Assembly: GCF_001269925.1 (NCBI RefSeq)
Contig: NZ_LHVO01000033.1
Span: 186,001 to 250,000, forward strand
Reading direction: 5' to 3'
Length of the DNA: 64,000 nucleotides
Source of the DNA: Pseudomonas sp. MIACH
GTDB taxonomy: Bacteria > Pseudomonadota > Gammaproteobacteria > Pseudomonadales > Pseudomonadaceae
This document shows, one piece after another, positions 9,086 to 17,085 of this stretch. Below the pieces are notes generated by a model. It ran no database searches and was not told where the DNA came from. It worked only from the letters and a program-made list of their open reading frames with translations. The translations under genes were made by a program, and so were the position numbers. Each line of letters starts with the position of its first letter. The stretch's first letter is position 1.

Positions 9086-10137
9086 CTGACACCTGGTGGC
9101 TCAACCCGTGTAAGGCGATTGACGCCTCGGCGTACGAACAAGCTCTGGCGCGCCAGCAGCAATTGACCAAGCCGGCCGGCTCCCTCGGCCAGTTGGAGGC
9201 GTTGGCGGTGCAATTGGCCGGTTTGCAGGGCCAGGTCAAACCGTCGGTGGATCAGCTGTGGATCGCCATCTTTGCCGGTGATCACGGCGTGGTTGCCGAA
9301 GGGGTATCGGCGTTTCCCCAGGAAGTGACCGGGCAGATGCTGCATAACTTTGTCAGTGGTGGTGCGGCCATCAGTGTATTGGCGCGGCAACTGGATGCGC
9401 AGTTGGAAGTGGTCGACCTCGGTACGGTGACCCCTTCGCTGAGCCTGCCCGGCGTCCGTCACCTGAATATCGGCGCGGGCACCGCCAATTTCGTCAAGGG
9501 CCCGGCAATGACGGGCGCCCAGGGCCGATTGGCATTGCAGGCGGGTCGCGACAGTGTGCTGCGCGCCCGTGAACGCGGTGCGCAGTTGTTTGTCGGCGGT
9601 GAGATGGGCATTGGCAACACCACCGCCGCCAGTGCGCTGGCCTGTGCTTTGCTCGATTGCCAGGTGACCGACCTGACAGGCCCAGGCACCGGGTTGAATG
9701 CCCAGGGCGTCAGTCACAAGGTGGCGGTGATCGAGCGCGCACTCGCCTTGCATGCCGCGCAGCGTGGGGATGCGCTGCACACCCTGTTCAATCTCGGCGG
9801 CTTTGAAATCGCTGCCTTGGTGGGCGCTTATCTGGCCTGCGCCCAGGAAGGCATTGTGGTGCTGGTGGATGGGTTTATCTGCACCGTCGCGGCGCTGGTC
9901 GCCACGCGCTTGAACCCGGCGTGCCGCGACTGGCTGCTGTTCGGCCATCGCGGTGCCGAGCCTGGCCATCGCCATGTCTTGCAGAGCCTTGATGCACAGC
10001 CGTTGCTGGAACTGGGCCTGCGCCTGGGCGAGGGCAGTGGCGCGGCGTTGGCGGTGCCGTTGCTGCGCCTGGCGTGTGCGCTGCATGGGCAGATGGCGAC
10101 GTTTGCCGAAGCGGCCGTGGCAGACCGTCCGGCATGA
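9082..10137 (+). CDS. cobT: Nicotinate-nucleotide--dimethylbenzimidazole phosphoribosyltransferase
   Basis: The product has 351 residues (CobU in the Pseudomonas naming). It activates dimethylbenzimidazole made by BluB by transferring phosphoribose from nicotinate mononucleotide, giving alpha-ribazole phosphate. Family marks are [12 protein letters not shown] near residue 30, [16 protein letters not shown] near residues 64-80, [14 protein letters not shown] in the middle, and the C-terminal [10 protein letters not shown]. The ATG at 9082 overlaps the cobU stop (TTATGA). Downstream it overlaps the phosphatase gene. Confidence 0.95.
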   Translation: MTDTWWLNPCKAIDASAYEQALARQQQLTKPAGSLGQLEALAVQLAGLQGQVKPSVDQLWIAIFAGDHGVVAEGVSAFPQEVTGQMLHNFVSGGAAISVLARQLDAQLEVVDLGTVTPSLSLPGVRHLNIGAGTANFVKGPAMTGAQGRLALQAGRDSVLRARERGAQLFVGGEMGIGNTTAASALACALLDCQVTDLTGPGTGLNAQGVSHKVAVIERALALHAAQRGDALHTLFNLGGFEIAALVGAYLACAQEGIVVLVDGFICTVAALVATRLNPACRDWLLFGHRGAEPGHRHVLQSLDAQPLLELGLRLGEGSGAALAVPLLRLACALHGQMATFAEAAVADRPA

Positions 10138-10709
10138 CCTTGCATCTGGACCTGTTGCGCCATGGCGAAACCGAGCTGGGCGGCGGCCTGCGCGGCAGCC
10201 TGGACGATGCGTTGACCGCCAAGGGCTGGGAACAGATGCGCGCCGCCGTGCTGGCACAGGGGCCTTGGGACCGGCTGATCAGTTCGCCGTTGCAACGCTG
10301 CGCGCGCTTCGCCGATGAGTTGGGTGCGCGGCTGCATCTGCCGGTGAGCCTGGAAAAGGATCTGCAAGAACTGCACTTCGGTGCCTGGGAAGGGCAGAGT
10401 GCGGCAGCGCTGATGGAGACCGATGCCGAAGGCCTCGGCCGGTTCTGGGCCGATCCCTATAGCTTCACGCCGCCCCAGGGCGAACCGGTCGGCGAGTTTT
10501 CCCAACGGGTTTTGGGCGCCGTCCTGCGCCTGCATAAGGCATATGCCGGTGAGCGTGTGCTGCTGATCAGCCACGGCGGGGTGATGCGCTTGCTGTTGGC
10601 TCAGGCGCGCGGTCTGCCCCGTGAGCAGTTGCTGAATGTCGAAGTCGCTCATGGCGGGTTGTTCAGCCTCCAGGTCGGCGCCGATGGCGTGTTGAAGGAA
10701 GGAATCTGA
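10134..10709 (+). CDS. cobC: Alpha-ribazole phosphatase, histidine phosphatase superfamily
   Basis: The product has 191 residues. The phosphoglycerate-mutase-type signature [11 protein letters not shown] at residues 7-17 holds the phospho-accepting histidine. A second conserved histidine lies in [12 protein letters not shown], and [11 protein letters not shown] carries the phosphate-binding arginine. The enzyme would remove the 5'-phosphate from alpha-ribazole phosphate or from adenosylcobalamin phosphate. The start overlaps cobT by four bases, and cobS follows after two bases. Position in the operon supports the assignment over a general phosphatase. Confidence 0.88.
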   Translation: MTLHLDLLRHGETELGGGLRGSLDDALTAKGWEQMRAAVLAQGPWDRLISSPLQRCARFADELGARLHLPVSLEKDLQELHFGAWEGQSAAALMETDAEGLGRFWADPYSFTPPQGEPVGEFSQRVLGAVLRLHKAYAGERVLLISHGGVMRLLLAQARGLPREQLLNVEVAHGGLFSLQVGADGVLKEGI

Positions 10710-10711
10710 GC

Positions 10712-11440
10712 ATGCTGCCGTTCTGGATCGCGCTGCAATTTCTCAGCAGTTTGCCTATTCGTCTGCCGGGCATGCCGCAACCCCATGAGCTTGGGCGCTC
10801 GCTGCTGTTTTATCCGCTGGTCGGGTTGCTGTTCGGCGTGCTGCTGTGGGGCCTCAATACGTTGTTGGTCGGATCACCGCTGTTGTTGCACGCCGCGCTG
10901 CTGCTGACGGCCTGGGTGCTGCTCAGTGGCGGCTTGCACCTCGATGGCCTGGCGGACAGCGCCGATGCCTGGCTCGGTGGTTTCGGCGACCGCGAGCGCA
11001 CCCTCAGCATCATGAAAGACCCGCGCAGCGGGCCGATTGCCGTGGTCACCCTGGGCCTGGTGTTACTGCTCAAGTTCACCGCGCTGGTGGCCTTGATCGA
11101 GCAGCACAACGGTGCGGCGTTGATCCTCGCGCCGTTGATCGGGCGGGCGTCGATGCTGGCATTGTTTCTCACCACGCGCTATGTGCGAGCGGGCGGATTG
11201 GGTCAGGCCCTGTCGGATCATTTACCGCGCGTCGTCGGTCAACAGGTACTGATCCTCAGTGGCCTGGGGTGCATCCTGATCGGTGGTTTCAGCGGTGGGA
11301 TGGCCGTGTTGCTCGCTGCACTGTGCTTTATGGGGCTGCGCCAACTGATGATCAATCGGCTCGGCGGCACCACCGGCGACACTGCTGGCGCGCTGCTGGA
11401 ACTGCTGGAAGTCGCCGTATTGGTGGGCCTGGCTCTGTAA
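10712..11440 (+). CDS. cobS: Adenosylcobinamide-GDP ribazoletransferase (cobalamin synthase)
   Basis: The product is a 242-residue multi-spanning inner membrane protein (CobV in the Pseudomonas naming). It joins adenosylcobinamide-GDP to alpha-ribazole or its phosphate, the final assembly step. The motif LDGLADSADAWLGG near residues 75-88 is the conserved acidic, metal-binding site of the family, followed by MKDPRSGPIA. Hydrophobic helices run from about residue 30 to the end. It is the last gene of the cobalamin cluster. Confidence 0.94.
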   Translation: MLPFWIALQFLSSLPIRLPGMPQPHELGRSLLFYPLVGLLFGVLLWGLNTLLVGSPLLLHAALLLTAWVLLSGGLHLDGLADSADAWLGGFGDRERTLSIMKDPRSGPIAVVTLGLVLLLKFTALVALIEQHNGAALILAPLIGRASMLALFLTTRYVRAGGLGQALSDHLPRVVGQQVLILSGLGCILIGGFSGGMAVLLAALCFMGLRQLMINRLGGTTGDTAGALLELLEVAVLVGLAL

Positions 11441-11463
11441 CACTTTCTTGCATTTCAATAATC

Positions 11464-11479
11464 GCGGGTATATACACGT
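11464..11479. promoter_or_regulatory. Probable MarR operator overlapping the promoter of the regulator gene
   Basis: GCGGGTATATACACGT differs at only a few bases from the perfect palindrome at 11910-11925 before the MFS gene. It lies 3 bases before the MarR ATG and contains TATACA, which with TTGCAT at 11448-11453 (17-base spacer) makes a plausible promoter. A repressor bound here would block transcription of its own gene. Confidence 0.6.
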
Positions 11480-11482
11480 TCC

Positions 11483-11887
11483 ATGCTTGCCTCCCAATGT
11501 TTATGTACCAACCTGCGACGTGCCGCCCGTGGCGTCAGCAGGCATTACGACGGCGCCCTCGATGGCTTCGGAATCAACGTCGCCCAGTATTCTTTGCTGT
11601 GCAACCTGCAGCGCCTCGATCAGCCGAGCATTTCCAGCCTGGCCGACGCCATGGGCCTGGATCGCAGCACCTTGGGGCGCAACCTGCGGGTGCTGGAGTG
11701 CGAAGGGCTGGTGCAACTGGTCGAGGGCAACGACCTGCGCAACCGTCTGGTGTTACTGACCGAGGCCGGCGAGCAACGCTTGGCCGCCGCGTTGCCGGCC
11801 TGGGAGGCGGCGCAACAGAAATTGATCGATCAACTCGGCGCGGAAAAACGCGAAACCCTGTTGGCCTTGCTGGATGAACTCGCCTGA
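11483..11887 (+). CDS. MarR family transcriptional regulator, possibly redox-sensing
   Basis: The product has 134 residues. A winged helix-turn-helix is clear: SSLADAMGLDRSTLGRNLRV (about residues 50-70) as the DNA-reading helices, then the wing around EGNDLRNRLVLLTEAG. The N-terminal helix has Cys6 and Cys8 (QCLCTNLRRAARG), where OhrR/OspR-type members keep their peroxide-sensing cysteine. The neighbours (MFS transporter, membrane peptide, glutathione-peroxidase-like protein) fit a stress regulon. Matching operators precede this gene and the MFS gene, so autoregulation is likely. No Shine-Dalgarno is seen before the ATG. Confidence 0.85.
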   Translation: MLASQCLCTNLRRAARGVSRHYDGALDGFGINVAQYSLLCNLQRLDQPSISSLADAMGLDRSTLGRNLRVLECEGLVQLVEGNDLRNRLVLLTEAGEQRLAAALPAWEAAQQKLIDQLGAEKRETLLALLDELA

Positions 11888-11909
11888 AGGCGGGTTTGTT
11901 CGAACACAA

Positions 11910-11925
11910 GCGGGTATATACCCGC
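11910..11925. promoter_or_regulatory. Perfect 16-base palindrome, probable MarR operator for the MFS gene
   Basis: GCGGGTATATACCCGC is a perfect palindrome in the 54-base gap between the MarR gene and the MFS gene. It shares GCGGGTATATAC with the element before the MarR gene. Its TATATA centre could be the -10 region. The GGAG ribosome site of the MFS gene begins five bases further on. Confidence 0.7.
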
Positions 11926-11941
11926 GAACGGAGAATAAGAA

Positions 11942-13150
11942 ATGACGTCGATGTGGCGCACCAGTGGTTGGATCCTTGTGGGGAGTGCGCTGATCCTGGC
12001 GTTGTCCCTGGGCGTGCGGCACGGTTTCGGCCTGTTCCTGGCGCCGATGAGCAGCGAATTCGGCTGGGGCCGTGAGACCTTTGCCTTTGCCATCGCCTTG
12101 CAGAACCTGATCTGGGGCCTGGCGCAGCCGTTTACCGGTGCCTTGGCCGACCGTTTCGGCGCGACCAAGGCGGTGTTTGTCGGCGGCGTGTTATACGCCG
12201 CAGGCCTGGTGTTGATGGGCATGTCGGATTCGGCGTGGTCGTTGTCCTTGAGTGCGGGCTTGCTGATCGGTATCGGCCTGTCCGGCACGTCGTTTTCGGT
12301 GATTCTGGGCGTGGTCGGCCGCGCCGTGGCGCCGGAAAAGCGCAGCATGGCCATGGGCATTGCCAGTGCTGCCGGTTCGTTCGGCCAGTTCGCCATGGTG
12401 CCGGGTACCTTGGGCTTGATCAGTTGGCTGGGATGGTCGGCGGCTTTGCTGGTGTTGGGCCTGATGGTGGCGCTGATCCTGCCGCTGGTGAGCATGCTCA
12501 AGGACCGCCCGCTGCCGGTGATGGCTGGCCAGCAAACCCTGCGTGAAGCCTTGAAGGAAGCCTGCTCCCACTCCGGGTTCTGGTTGCTGGCCTTCGGCTT
12601 TTTCGTCTGCGGTTTCCAGGTGGTGTTTATCGGTGTGCACCTGCCGGCCTATCTGGTGGACCAGCACTTGCCGGCGACGGTCGGCACCACGGTGTTGGCG
12701 CTGATCGGGCTGTTCAATATCTTCGGCACCTACACCGCCGGCTGGCTCGGCGGGCGTATGTCCAAGCCACGCCTGTTGACCGGGTTGTACCTGCTGCGCG
12801 CGGTGGTGATCATGCTGTTCCTGTGGGCACCGGTGACCGAAGTCACGGCCTACCTGTTCGGTATGGCCATGGGCTTCCTGTGGCTGTCCACGGTACCGCT
12901 GACCAACGGCACGGTCGCCACGCTGTTTGGGGTGCGAAACCTGTCCATGCTCGGTGGGATCGTGTTCCTTTTCCACCAGCTCGGGTCGTTCCTTGGCGGT
13001 TGGTTGGGCGGGGTGGTCTATGATCGAACCGGTAACTACGATTTGATCTGGCAAGTGGCGATCCTCTTGAGTGTGCTCGCCGCAGCCCTGAATTGGCCGG
13101 TGCGTGAGCGGCCGGTGGCGCGATTGCAGGCGCAGATGGAGGCGACATGA
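11942..13150 (+). CDS. MFS transporter
   Basis: The product has 402 residues with about twelve hydrophobic helices. The loop [14 protein letters not shown] between helices 2 and 3 is the MFS signature, and a GRMSKPRLL loop marks the equivalent point in the second half. The N-terminal [14 protein letters not shown] resembles monocarboxylate/oxalate-formate type carriers (MCT family), but the substrate cannot be read from sequence. GGAG lies about eight bases before the ATG. The gene follows the MarR gene and its palindromic operator, and its stop overlaps the start of a 40-codon membrane peptide (ATGA). Confidence 0.88.
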   Translation: MTSMWRTSGWILVGSALILALSLGVRHGFGLFLAPMSSEFGWGRETFAFAIALQNLIWGLAQPFTGALADRFGATKAVFVGGVLYAAGLVLMGMSDSAWSLSLSAGLLIGIGLSGTSFSVILGVVGRAVAPEKRSMAMGIASAAGSFGQFAMVPGTLGLISWLGWSAALLVLGLMVALILPLVSMLKDRPLPVMAGQQTLREALKEACSHSGFWLLAFGFFVCGFQVVFIGVHLPAYLVDQHLPATVGTTVLALIGLFNIFGTYTAGWLGGRMSKPRLLTGLYLLRAVVIMLFLWAPVTEVTAYLFGMAMGFLWLSTVPLTNGTVATLFGVRNLSMLGGIVFLFHQLGSFLGGWLGGVVYDRTGNYDLIWQVAILLSVLAAALNWPVRERPVARLQAQMEAT

Positions 13151-13269
13151 GTGCGACCTGGTATTGGTTCGGCGGGGCAGTAGCGATAGCGCTGTTGCTG
13201 GCCCTGGCCTGGTGGGGCTGGCAACGCGGTGGCCTGGCGTTGATGCAACTGGGTATGTCGATCTGTTAA
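13147..13269 (+). CDS. 40-residue membrane microprotein overlapping the MFS gene
   Basis: The ATG overlaps the MFS stop by four bases, as in translationally coupled genes. The product starts [17 protein letters not shown], has one strongly hydrophobic segment at residues 8-25, and ends [15 protein letters not shown]. No domain is recognised. Possible roles are a transporter accessory peptide or a free microprotein. The ribosome would reach it by re-initiation after the MFS stop. The glutathione-peroxidase-like gene begins 35 bases later. Support is position and composition only. Confidence 0.6.
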   Translation: MSATWYWFGGAVAIALLLALAWWGWQRGGLALMQLGMSIC

Positions 13270-13304
13270 GTTCGATTCCTGAACTCTTTATAGGACCTTT
13301 CGAC

Positions 13305-13856
13305 ATGCAGATGCGCTGGCTTGCTGTACCTGTGCTTATGGCTGCTTTTGGCGGCGTGGCGTTGGCTGCCGATTGCCCGCCGTTGCTGGAGGGGCAATTG
13401 CCCAAGCTGCGTGCCAAGGAATCCATCGACCTGTGCCAACGTTTTGCCGGCAAGCCCTTGGTTATCGTCAACACCGCGAGCTTTTGCGGGTTCGCGCCGC
13501 AATTCAAGGGGCTCGAAGCACTGTATCAACGCTACAAGGATGAAGGGCTGGAGGTGATCGGCGTGCCCTCCGATGACTTCAAGCAGGAAGCCAAGACCGG
13601 CGAAGAAACTGCCAAGGTCTGCTACGTGAACTACGGCGTGACCTTCACCATGACCGAGCCGCAGAAGGTCAAGGGGCCGGACGCGGTGCACCTGTTCAAG
13701 GTATTGGCGCAGCATAGCAATGCGCCGAAGTGGAATTTCTACAAGTATGTAGTGGATCGCCAGGGCAAGGTGATTGCCGATTTCTCCAGCCTCACCAAGC
13801 CGGACAGCCCTGATCTGATCAAGGCTGTGGAGCAGGCCATAGCGTCCAAACCCTGA
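13305..13856 (+). CDS. Periplasmic glutathione-peroxidase-like thiol peroxidase
   Basis: The product has 183 residues with a cleavable signal peptide (hydrophobic residues 5-20, likely cut after GGVALA). The thioredoxin-like fold carries the peroxidatic Cys61 in [11 protein letters not shown], and the late WNFYKYVVD supplies the Trp-Asn part of the catalytic tetrad. The usual Asn-Gln-Phe-Gly motif is replaced by PSDDFKQE, so the normal tetrad glutamine is absent. The protein probably reduces peroxides in the periplasm with a thioredoxin-like donor. The ATG at 13305 follows AGGA. The in-frame ATG at 13104 lies inside the MFS gene and is rejected. Confidence 0.85.
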   Translation: MQMRWLAVPVLMAAFGGVALAADCPPLLEGQLPKLRAKESIDLCQRFAGKPLVIVNTASFCGFAPQFKGLEALYQRYKDEGLEVIGVPSDDFKQEAKTGEETAKVCYVNYGVTFTMTEPQKVKGPDAVHLFKVLAQHSNAPKWNFYKYVVDRQGKVIADFSSLTKPDSPDLIKAVEQAIASKP

Positions 13857-13870
13857 TTAACGCCCATTGA

Positions 13871-13908
13871 AAAGCCCCGCCTCCTTTGCAGGAGAGCGGG
13901 GCTTTTTT
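13871..13908 (+). terminator. Rho-independent terminator after the peroxidase gene
   Basis: AAGCCCCGC pairs with GCGGGGCTT, a CCT/AGG inner stem closes the hairpin, and a T6 run follows. It ends the peroxidase transcript, and A-rich sequence on the other side lets it serve the convergent FadL gene too. Confidence 0.88.
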
Positions 13909-13921
13909 ACACCCGTCTGGA

Positions 13922-15205
13922 TCAGAAGGTGTAGGTCATGCCGAGGCCGAAACCGTTGGCACTGTTTTCGTACTTGGCGCGGTAACTGGCTGTCGACGGG
14001 GCGTCAGCAGTTTGGTTGATCTTGACGTCTTCTTCTTTCAGATACGAATACGCCAGGTCGACTGTCATGTTATCCATGACTTTGTAGCCCAGGCCCACGC
14101 TGAAGATCGTACGGTCGCCAGTCGGGATGCGCGGCGAACGATCGGTGTTGTTGGTCGGGGATTGGTCGAAGGTCAGGCCAGTACGCAGCACGACTTGCTT
14201 GGTCAACTGATACGAGGTACCCACGGCGTAGGCCCAAGTGTCGTGCCAATTTTGTTCTTCGGTGATGGAACCTAGTTGGGTTGGCGCCAGCAAGCCGCCG
14301 GCAGCCGTTACGCCTTCGTTGTTGACGGTGATCTCTTTCAGGCGACTCCAACGCGTCCAGGTTGCACCGCCATAGAGTTTCCAGGCGTCGGTCAGGTCTT
14401 GGGTGACGGACAGATCGTAGGACTCTGGGGTGTCGATTTTCAGCGAGGCGTCGTAACGGTTGTTACGCAGGAATGGCTGAGTGGCCGCTGGCCCGCTGAC
14501 GGTGGTGTGGCCTTCGAGCTTGTACTTGACCTTCGAGTGGTAGGTCAGGCCCACGCGTGTGGTGTCGGTGGCCTGGACCAATACGCCGACGTTGAAACCC
14601 AGGGCTGTATCGTCACCCTTGATTTTTACGTTGGTATCGGAGGCAAGCGGGCTAAGGGTCTTGTCCGACTCAAGCACACCGGAAATCCGGTTGATGGTCG
14701 GGCCAAAGCCGATGGATACACGATCATTGAACGCATAGCTGACAGTTGGCTGGAAGGTCATGACCTTCACTTCGCTCTTGCTGCCGAAGCCGCGACCCTG
14801 GAAGCCGTTTTCATAGTCGGTCACCAGGCCGAACGGTGCGTATACACCGAAGCCGATAGCCCACTGATCGTTGAGTTTGTTGGTGTAGAAACCGAATGGC
14901 ACCGCGGTGAACGGAACCATGTCGCCTTTGTTGGAGCCGCGAGAGTTGCCACCGGTATTGCTGATATCGGTCGACGCATCAATGGCAGCGACACCACCGG
15001 TGATTTGTTGGCCATTCAAGCGCGACATACCGGCCGGGTTACCGTAGACAGTGCTTGCATCATCGGCAGAAGAGGAGCGACCTGCGAAACCCGTACCCAT
15101 CCCGCTGACGCTCTGTTCGTTCAGTGCGAAACCGCTTGCGAACAGTTGGGAGGATGCCATGGCAACGGCGAGGCTAAGTGTGGTCTTGAGCATTACTTTT
15201 TTCAT
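13922..15205 (-). CDS. FadL/OmpP1 family outer membrane transporter
   Basis: The product has 427 residues. The signal peptide is MKKVMLKTTLSLAVAMASSQ followed by LFA, with the mature chain starting SGFALNEQS. This N-terminus and the SSADDASTVYGNPAGMSRL segment are the FadL hatch-domain signature. The remainder is alternating beta-strand sequence of a 14-strand barrel, ending in an aromatic residue (GMTYTF) as outer membrane proteins do. FadL members take up long-chain fatty acids or other hydrophobic compounds; the substrate here is not determined. It shares the bidirectional terminator with the peroxidase gene. Confidence 0.9.
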   Translation of the reverse strand: MKKVMLKTTLSLAVAMASSQLFASGFALNEQSVSGMGTGFAGRSSSADDASTVYGNPAGMSRLNGQQITGGVAAIDASTDISNTGGNSRGSNKGDMVPFTAVPFGFYTNKLNDQWAIGFGVYAPFGLVTDYENGFQGRGFGSKSEVKVMTFQPTVSYAFNDRVSIGFGPTINRISGVLESDKTLSPLASDTNVKIKGDDTALGFNVGVLVQATDTTRVGLTYHSKVKYKLEGHTTVSGPAATQPFLRNNRYDASLKIDTPESYDLSVTQDLTDAWKLYGGATWTRWSRLKEITVNNEGVTAAGGLLAPTQLGSITEEQNWHDTWAYAVGTSYQLTKQVVLRTGLTFDQSPTNNTDRSPRIPTGDRTIFSVGLGYKVMDNMTVDLAYSYLKEEDVKINQTADAPSTASYRAKYENSANGFGLGMTYTF

Positions 15206-15351
15206 TATTAGAACTCCGTGGTGATCACCGCAGCGGAAAGTATCAATAAAATTAACATCGCGCTATAGGCTGTAATGCAGGAGATAGAGCGGTTTTGTAG
15301 GACAATCCGACCAAAATTCAGTGTTTTTGGCGAATCTTGCAAATTGCCCGG

Positions 15352-15834
15352 TCAGCAAACCGCGTGATTCATGGGGGAAACACAGGTTTGCCAGGCTTGG
15401 GTGAAATCCCGCAGCCTTCCTTGAGGGTGAAATATTTCTTTCCAGATACGCGCCATGGCCAAAACATCACCCGGGGGTGGCAGGGCGGGGCTGTGTTGTT
15501 CAACCAGCAGCCAGGCGATAGCCGTGGCATAACGCAGGTTTACGGTGAGTTCCAGTTGGGGCGCACTGAGAAAGGCATGTTGGCTGGCGAGCCCGCGTAC
15601 CAGGCTGGCACGTTCGGGGTCGAGCGCCAGGTAGTTATCCCACAAGGCGCGATGGCGAGGTTCGGTGATGCTGTACAGGCCGTGGCCGCGTCGATCGTGC
15701 AGAGCGGAACCCAGTTCCGACTGGCTGGCCGCAATACCCAGCAGCAAGGACTCAGCCGTTGGGCTCTGCCGACCGAGGTAGGTCAACGTCGGCCGGATTA
15801 CGTAACGACACAATTCACTGGCTGCGATACCCAT
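15352..15834 (-). CDS. Conserved hypothetical protein, distantly phage-protein-like
   Basis: The product has 160 residues, with no signal peptide or membrane segment. The pattern ELCRYVIRPTLTYLG, LLLGIAASQSELG, GLYSITEPRHRALWDNYLA recalls a family of small phage proteins near lysis or structural genes. In those, the middle segment usually reads GTAAQESxLG. The replacement of that QES by SQS would suggest a chromosomal, diverged relative. This comparison is from memory and unverified, so no function is assigned. It stands alone, divergent from nothing, about 145 bases upstream of the fadL-type gene and on the same strand. Confidence 0.6.
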   Translation of the reverse strand: MGIAASELCRYVIRPTLTYLGRQSPTAESLLLGIAASQSELGSALHDRRGHGLYSITEPRHRALWDNYLALDPERASLVRGLASQHAFLSAPQLELTVNLRYATAIAWLLVEQHSPALPPPGDVLAMARIWKEIFHPQGRLRDFTQAWQTCVSPMNHAVC

Positions 15835-16062
15835 ACACGCCTCAATCCGTGAAAGTGGTCGACGAGTCCTGAGAAGGGGGGGGCTTGGCAGCAGTGGATC
15901 GGATCTCAGGCTCGTCGGAAGCGGATCATGCCGCTTGAGTTGAAGTGTAGTGTCATATTCATGAGGTAAAGGACTGTTTTTAAAACATCTTCCTCATCCA
16001 GTTATAACGTTTATATCGATTTGAACTTAGTAAAAAGGCCCACAGCGTGAATTGCGGGCAAT

Positions 16063-16093
16063 AAAAAACCCTGCGTTTTAAACAGGGTTTTTT
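16063..16093 (-). terminator. Bidirectional Rho-independent terminator
   Basis: AAAAAACCCTG and CAGGGTTTTTT form a perfect stem around a nine-base loop. It lies 20 bases beyond the stop of the minus-strand 73-residue gene and should end its transcript. Confidence 0.85.
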
Positions 16094-16115
16094 GTGTTTC
16101 AGCGACTTTGGTCGA

Positions 16116-16337
16116 TCAGGCAACCAGTGCCTGGCGAGTACGTTCGATCACTGCCTGCAGCGGTTCTGCGCTGGAGTATTGATCGGGGTACAGGCGTTCG
16201 CTGTGACGAGCGATGCCGTGTTCGTTGACCAGGGTGAAGCTGAAGCAGCCTTTGCGAGCGGCCATGATCAGGCAGTTCATTGGAGCAAAAGCGTTGGTGA
16301 GGGTGCGAATGGCATCCTGAGTATGGATAGCGGACAT
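16116..16337 (-). CDS. Small conserved hypothetical protein, 73 residues
   Basis: The product begins MSAIHTQDAIRTLTNAF and ends ERTRQALVA. It is soluble and mixed alpha/beta in character, with a central ARKGCFSFTLVNEHGIARH. I do not recognise a domain. Support for coding comes from the clean terminator right behind it, its isolation between two non-coding stretches, and Pseudomonas-like codon use. The start ATG at 16337 has a weak GGAACACC upstream. Confidence 0.65.
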   Translation of the reverse strand: MSAIHTQDAIRTLTNAFAPMNCLIMAARKGCFSFTLVNEHGIARHSERLYPDQYSSAEPLQAVIERTRQALVA

Positions 16338-16779
16338 ATTATTGGTGTTCCTACAAATGACACGGATAAGAACCGTGCAACGTTAAAACGTTCCAGTAAC
16401 GTTGATCACCATTGATCAAACGAAGAACCCGACTGGAACAAAGCAGCCAGTTTGAAGCGCTAATAAGTTAGGCGCGCTTGGGCTGGCAGGTAGGTACTTA
16501 GGAGGGCAGGCAACACAACAGGGGCAAAGGTTCTGGGCCCAGGGTGAAGATCCTGATCAATTTGCAGGTTGGTTCGGTCAGAGTATGAAAACTTCGCGGC
16601 ACCCTTTGCTTGTTCAAAGGCAGTGTCGTCGCAAGTGATACCTGGAAACCATCGAGGTGATCGATCCCATGTTGTTCAAGGGAGTTGTTCGACCAGAATT
16701 GACTTTCAGCTTGGTACTAACGCTGCGGATAGTAACGGATTGAAACAGGTAAGGGAAGTGGTCAGTCAAAAAACTTTAA
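16338..16779. other. Intergenic stretch without supported genes
   Basis: AT-richer sequence with stops in all frames. An 82-codon plus-strand frame at 16569-16817 has no ribosome site and runs into the 3' end of the convergent gene, so it is not taken as a gene. I see no tRNA, hairpin terminator or long repeat. A promoter for the 73-residue gene presumably lies at its left edge. Confidence 0.55.
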
Positions 16780-17085
16780 TCAAGCGCCCAGTAGACCGCG
16801 ATAAACCAGCACTGTGATCGCGGCTGCCAGCGAGCAGCCCAGCGCGTAGGCGGCGAGGGTCAGGCGCAGGGATTGGCCGGTCTCGACCACTTTCACCACA
16901 TCAGCCATGTCATTGATACGCCCCTCACCCAACTCGATACACAGACTCGCGGCGGTGAACGCGGCTGATAACAGGATGGCGATCGCAAACAAGGCCCCAT
17001 CCGGGGATGGCAGAGCACCATTGATCCCCAATGAAATGGCGCAGATAACCAGTAACAACACGGCGAATAACAGAATTCCTTTCAT
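16780..17085 (-). CDS. Small inner membrane protein, hypothetical
   Basis: The product has 101 residues with three predicted hydrophobic helices: residues 3-20 (LLFAVLLLVICAISLGIN), about 30-48, and about 75-96. A short polar segment, GEGRINDMADVVKVVETG, lies between helices 2 and 3. No known domain is recognised. The ATG at 17085 is preceded by a GAGTGGG stretch. It stands alone between non-coding regions. A short membrane peptide of unknown function is all that can be claimed. Confidence 0.6.
   Translation of the reverse strand: MKGILLFAVLLLVICAISLGINGALPSPDGALFAIAILLSAAFTAASLCIELGEGRINDMADVVKVVETGQSLRLTLAAYALGCSLAAAITVLVYRGLLGA

Noticed and set aside
12191..13507. 438-codon minus-strand frame over the MFS and peroxidase genes
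   Set aside because: High-GC antisense shadow; His/Gln/Arg-rich composition typical of reverse frames in Pseudomonas.
16569..16817. 82-codon plus-strand frame in the gap left of the membrane protein gene
   Set aside because: No ribosome site, no recognisable features, and it overlaps the 3' end of the convergent gene.
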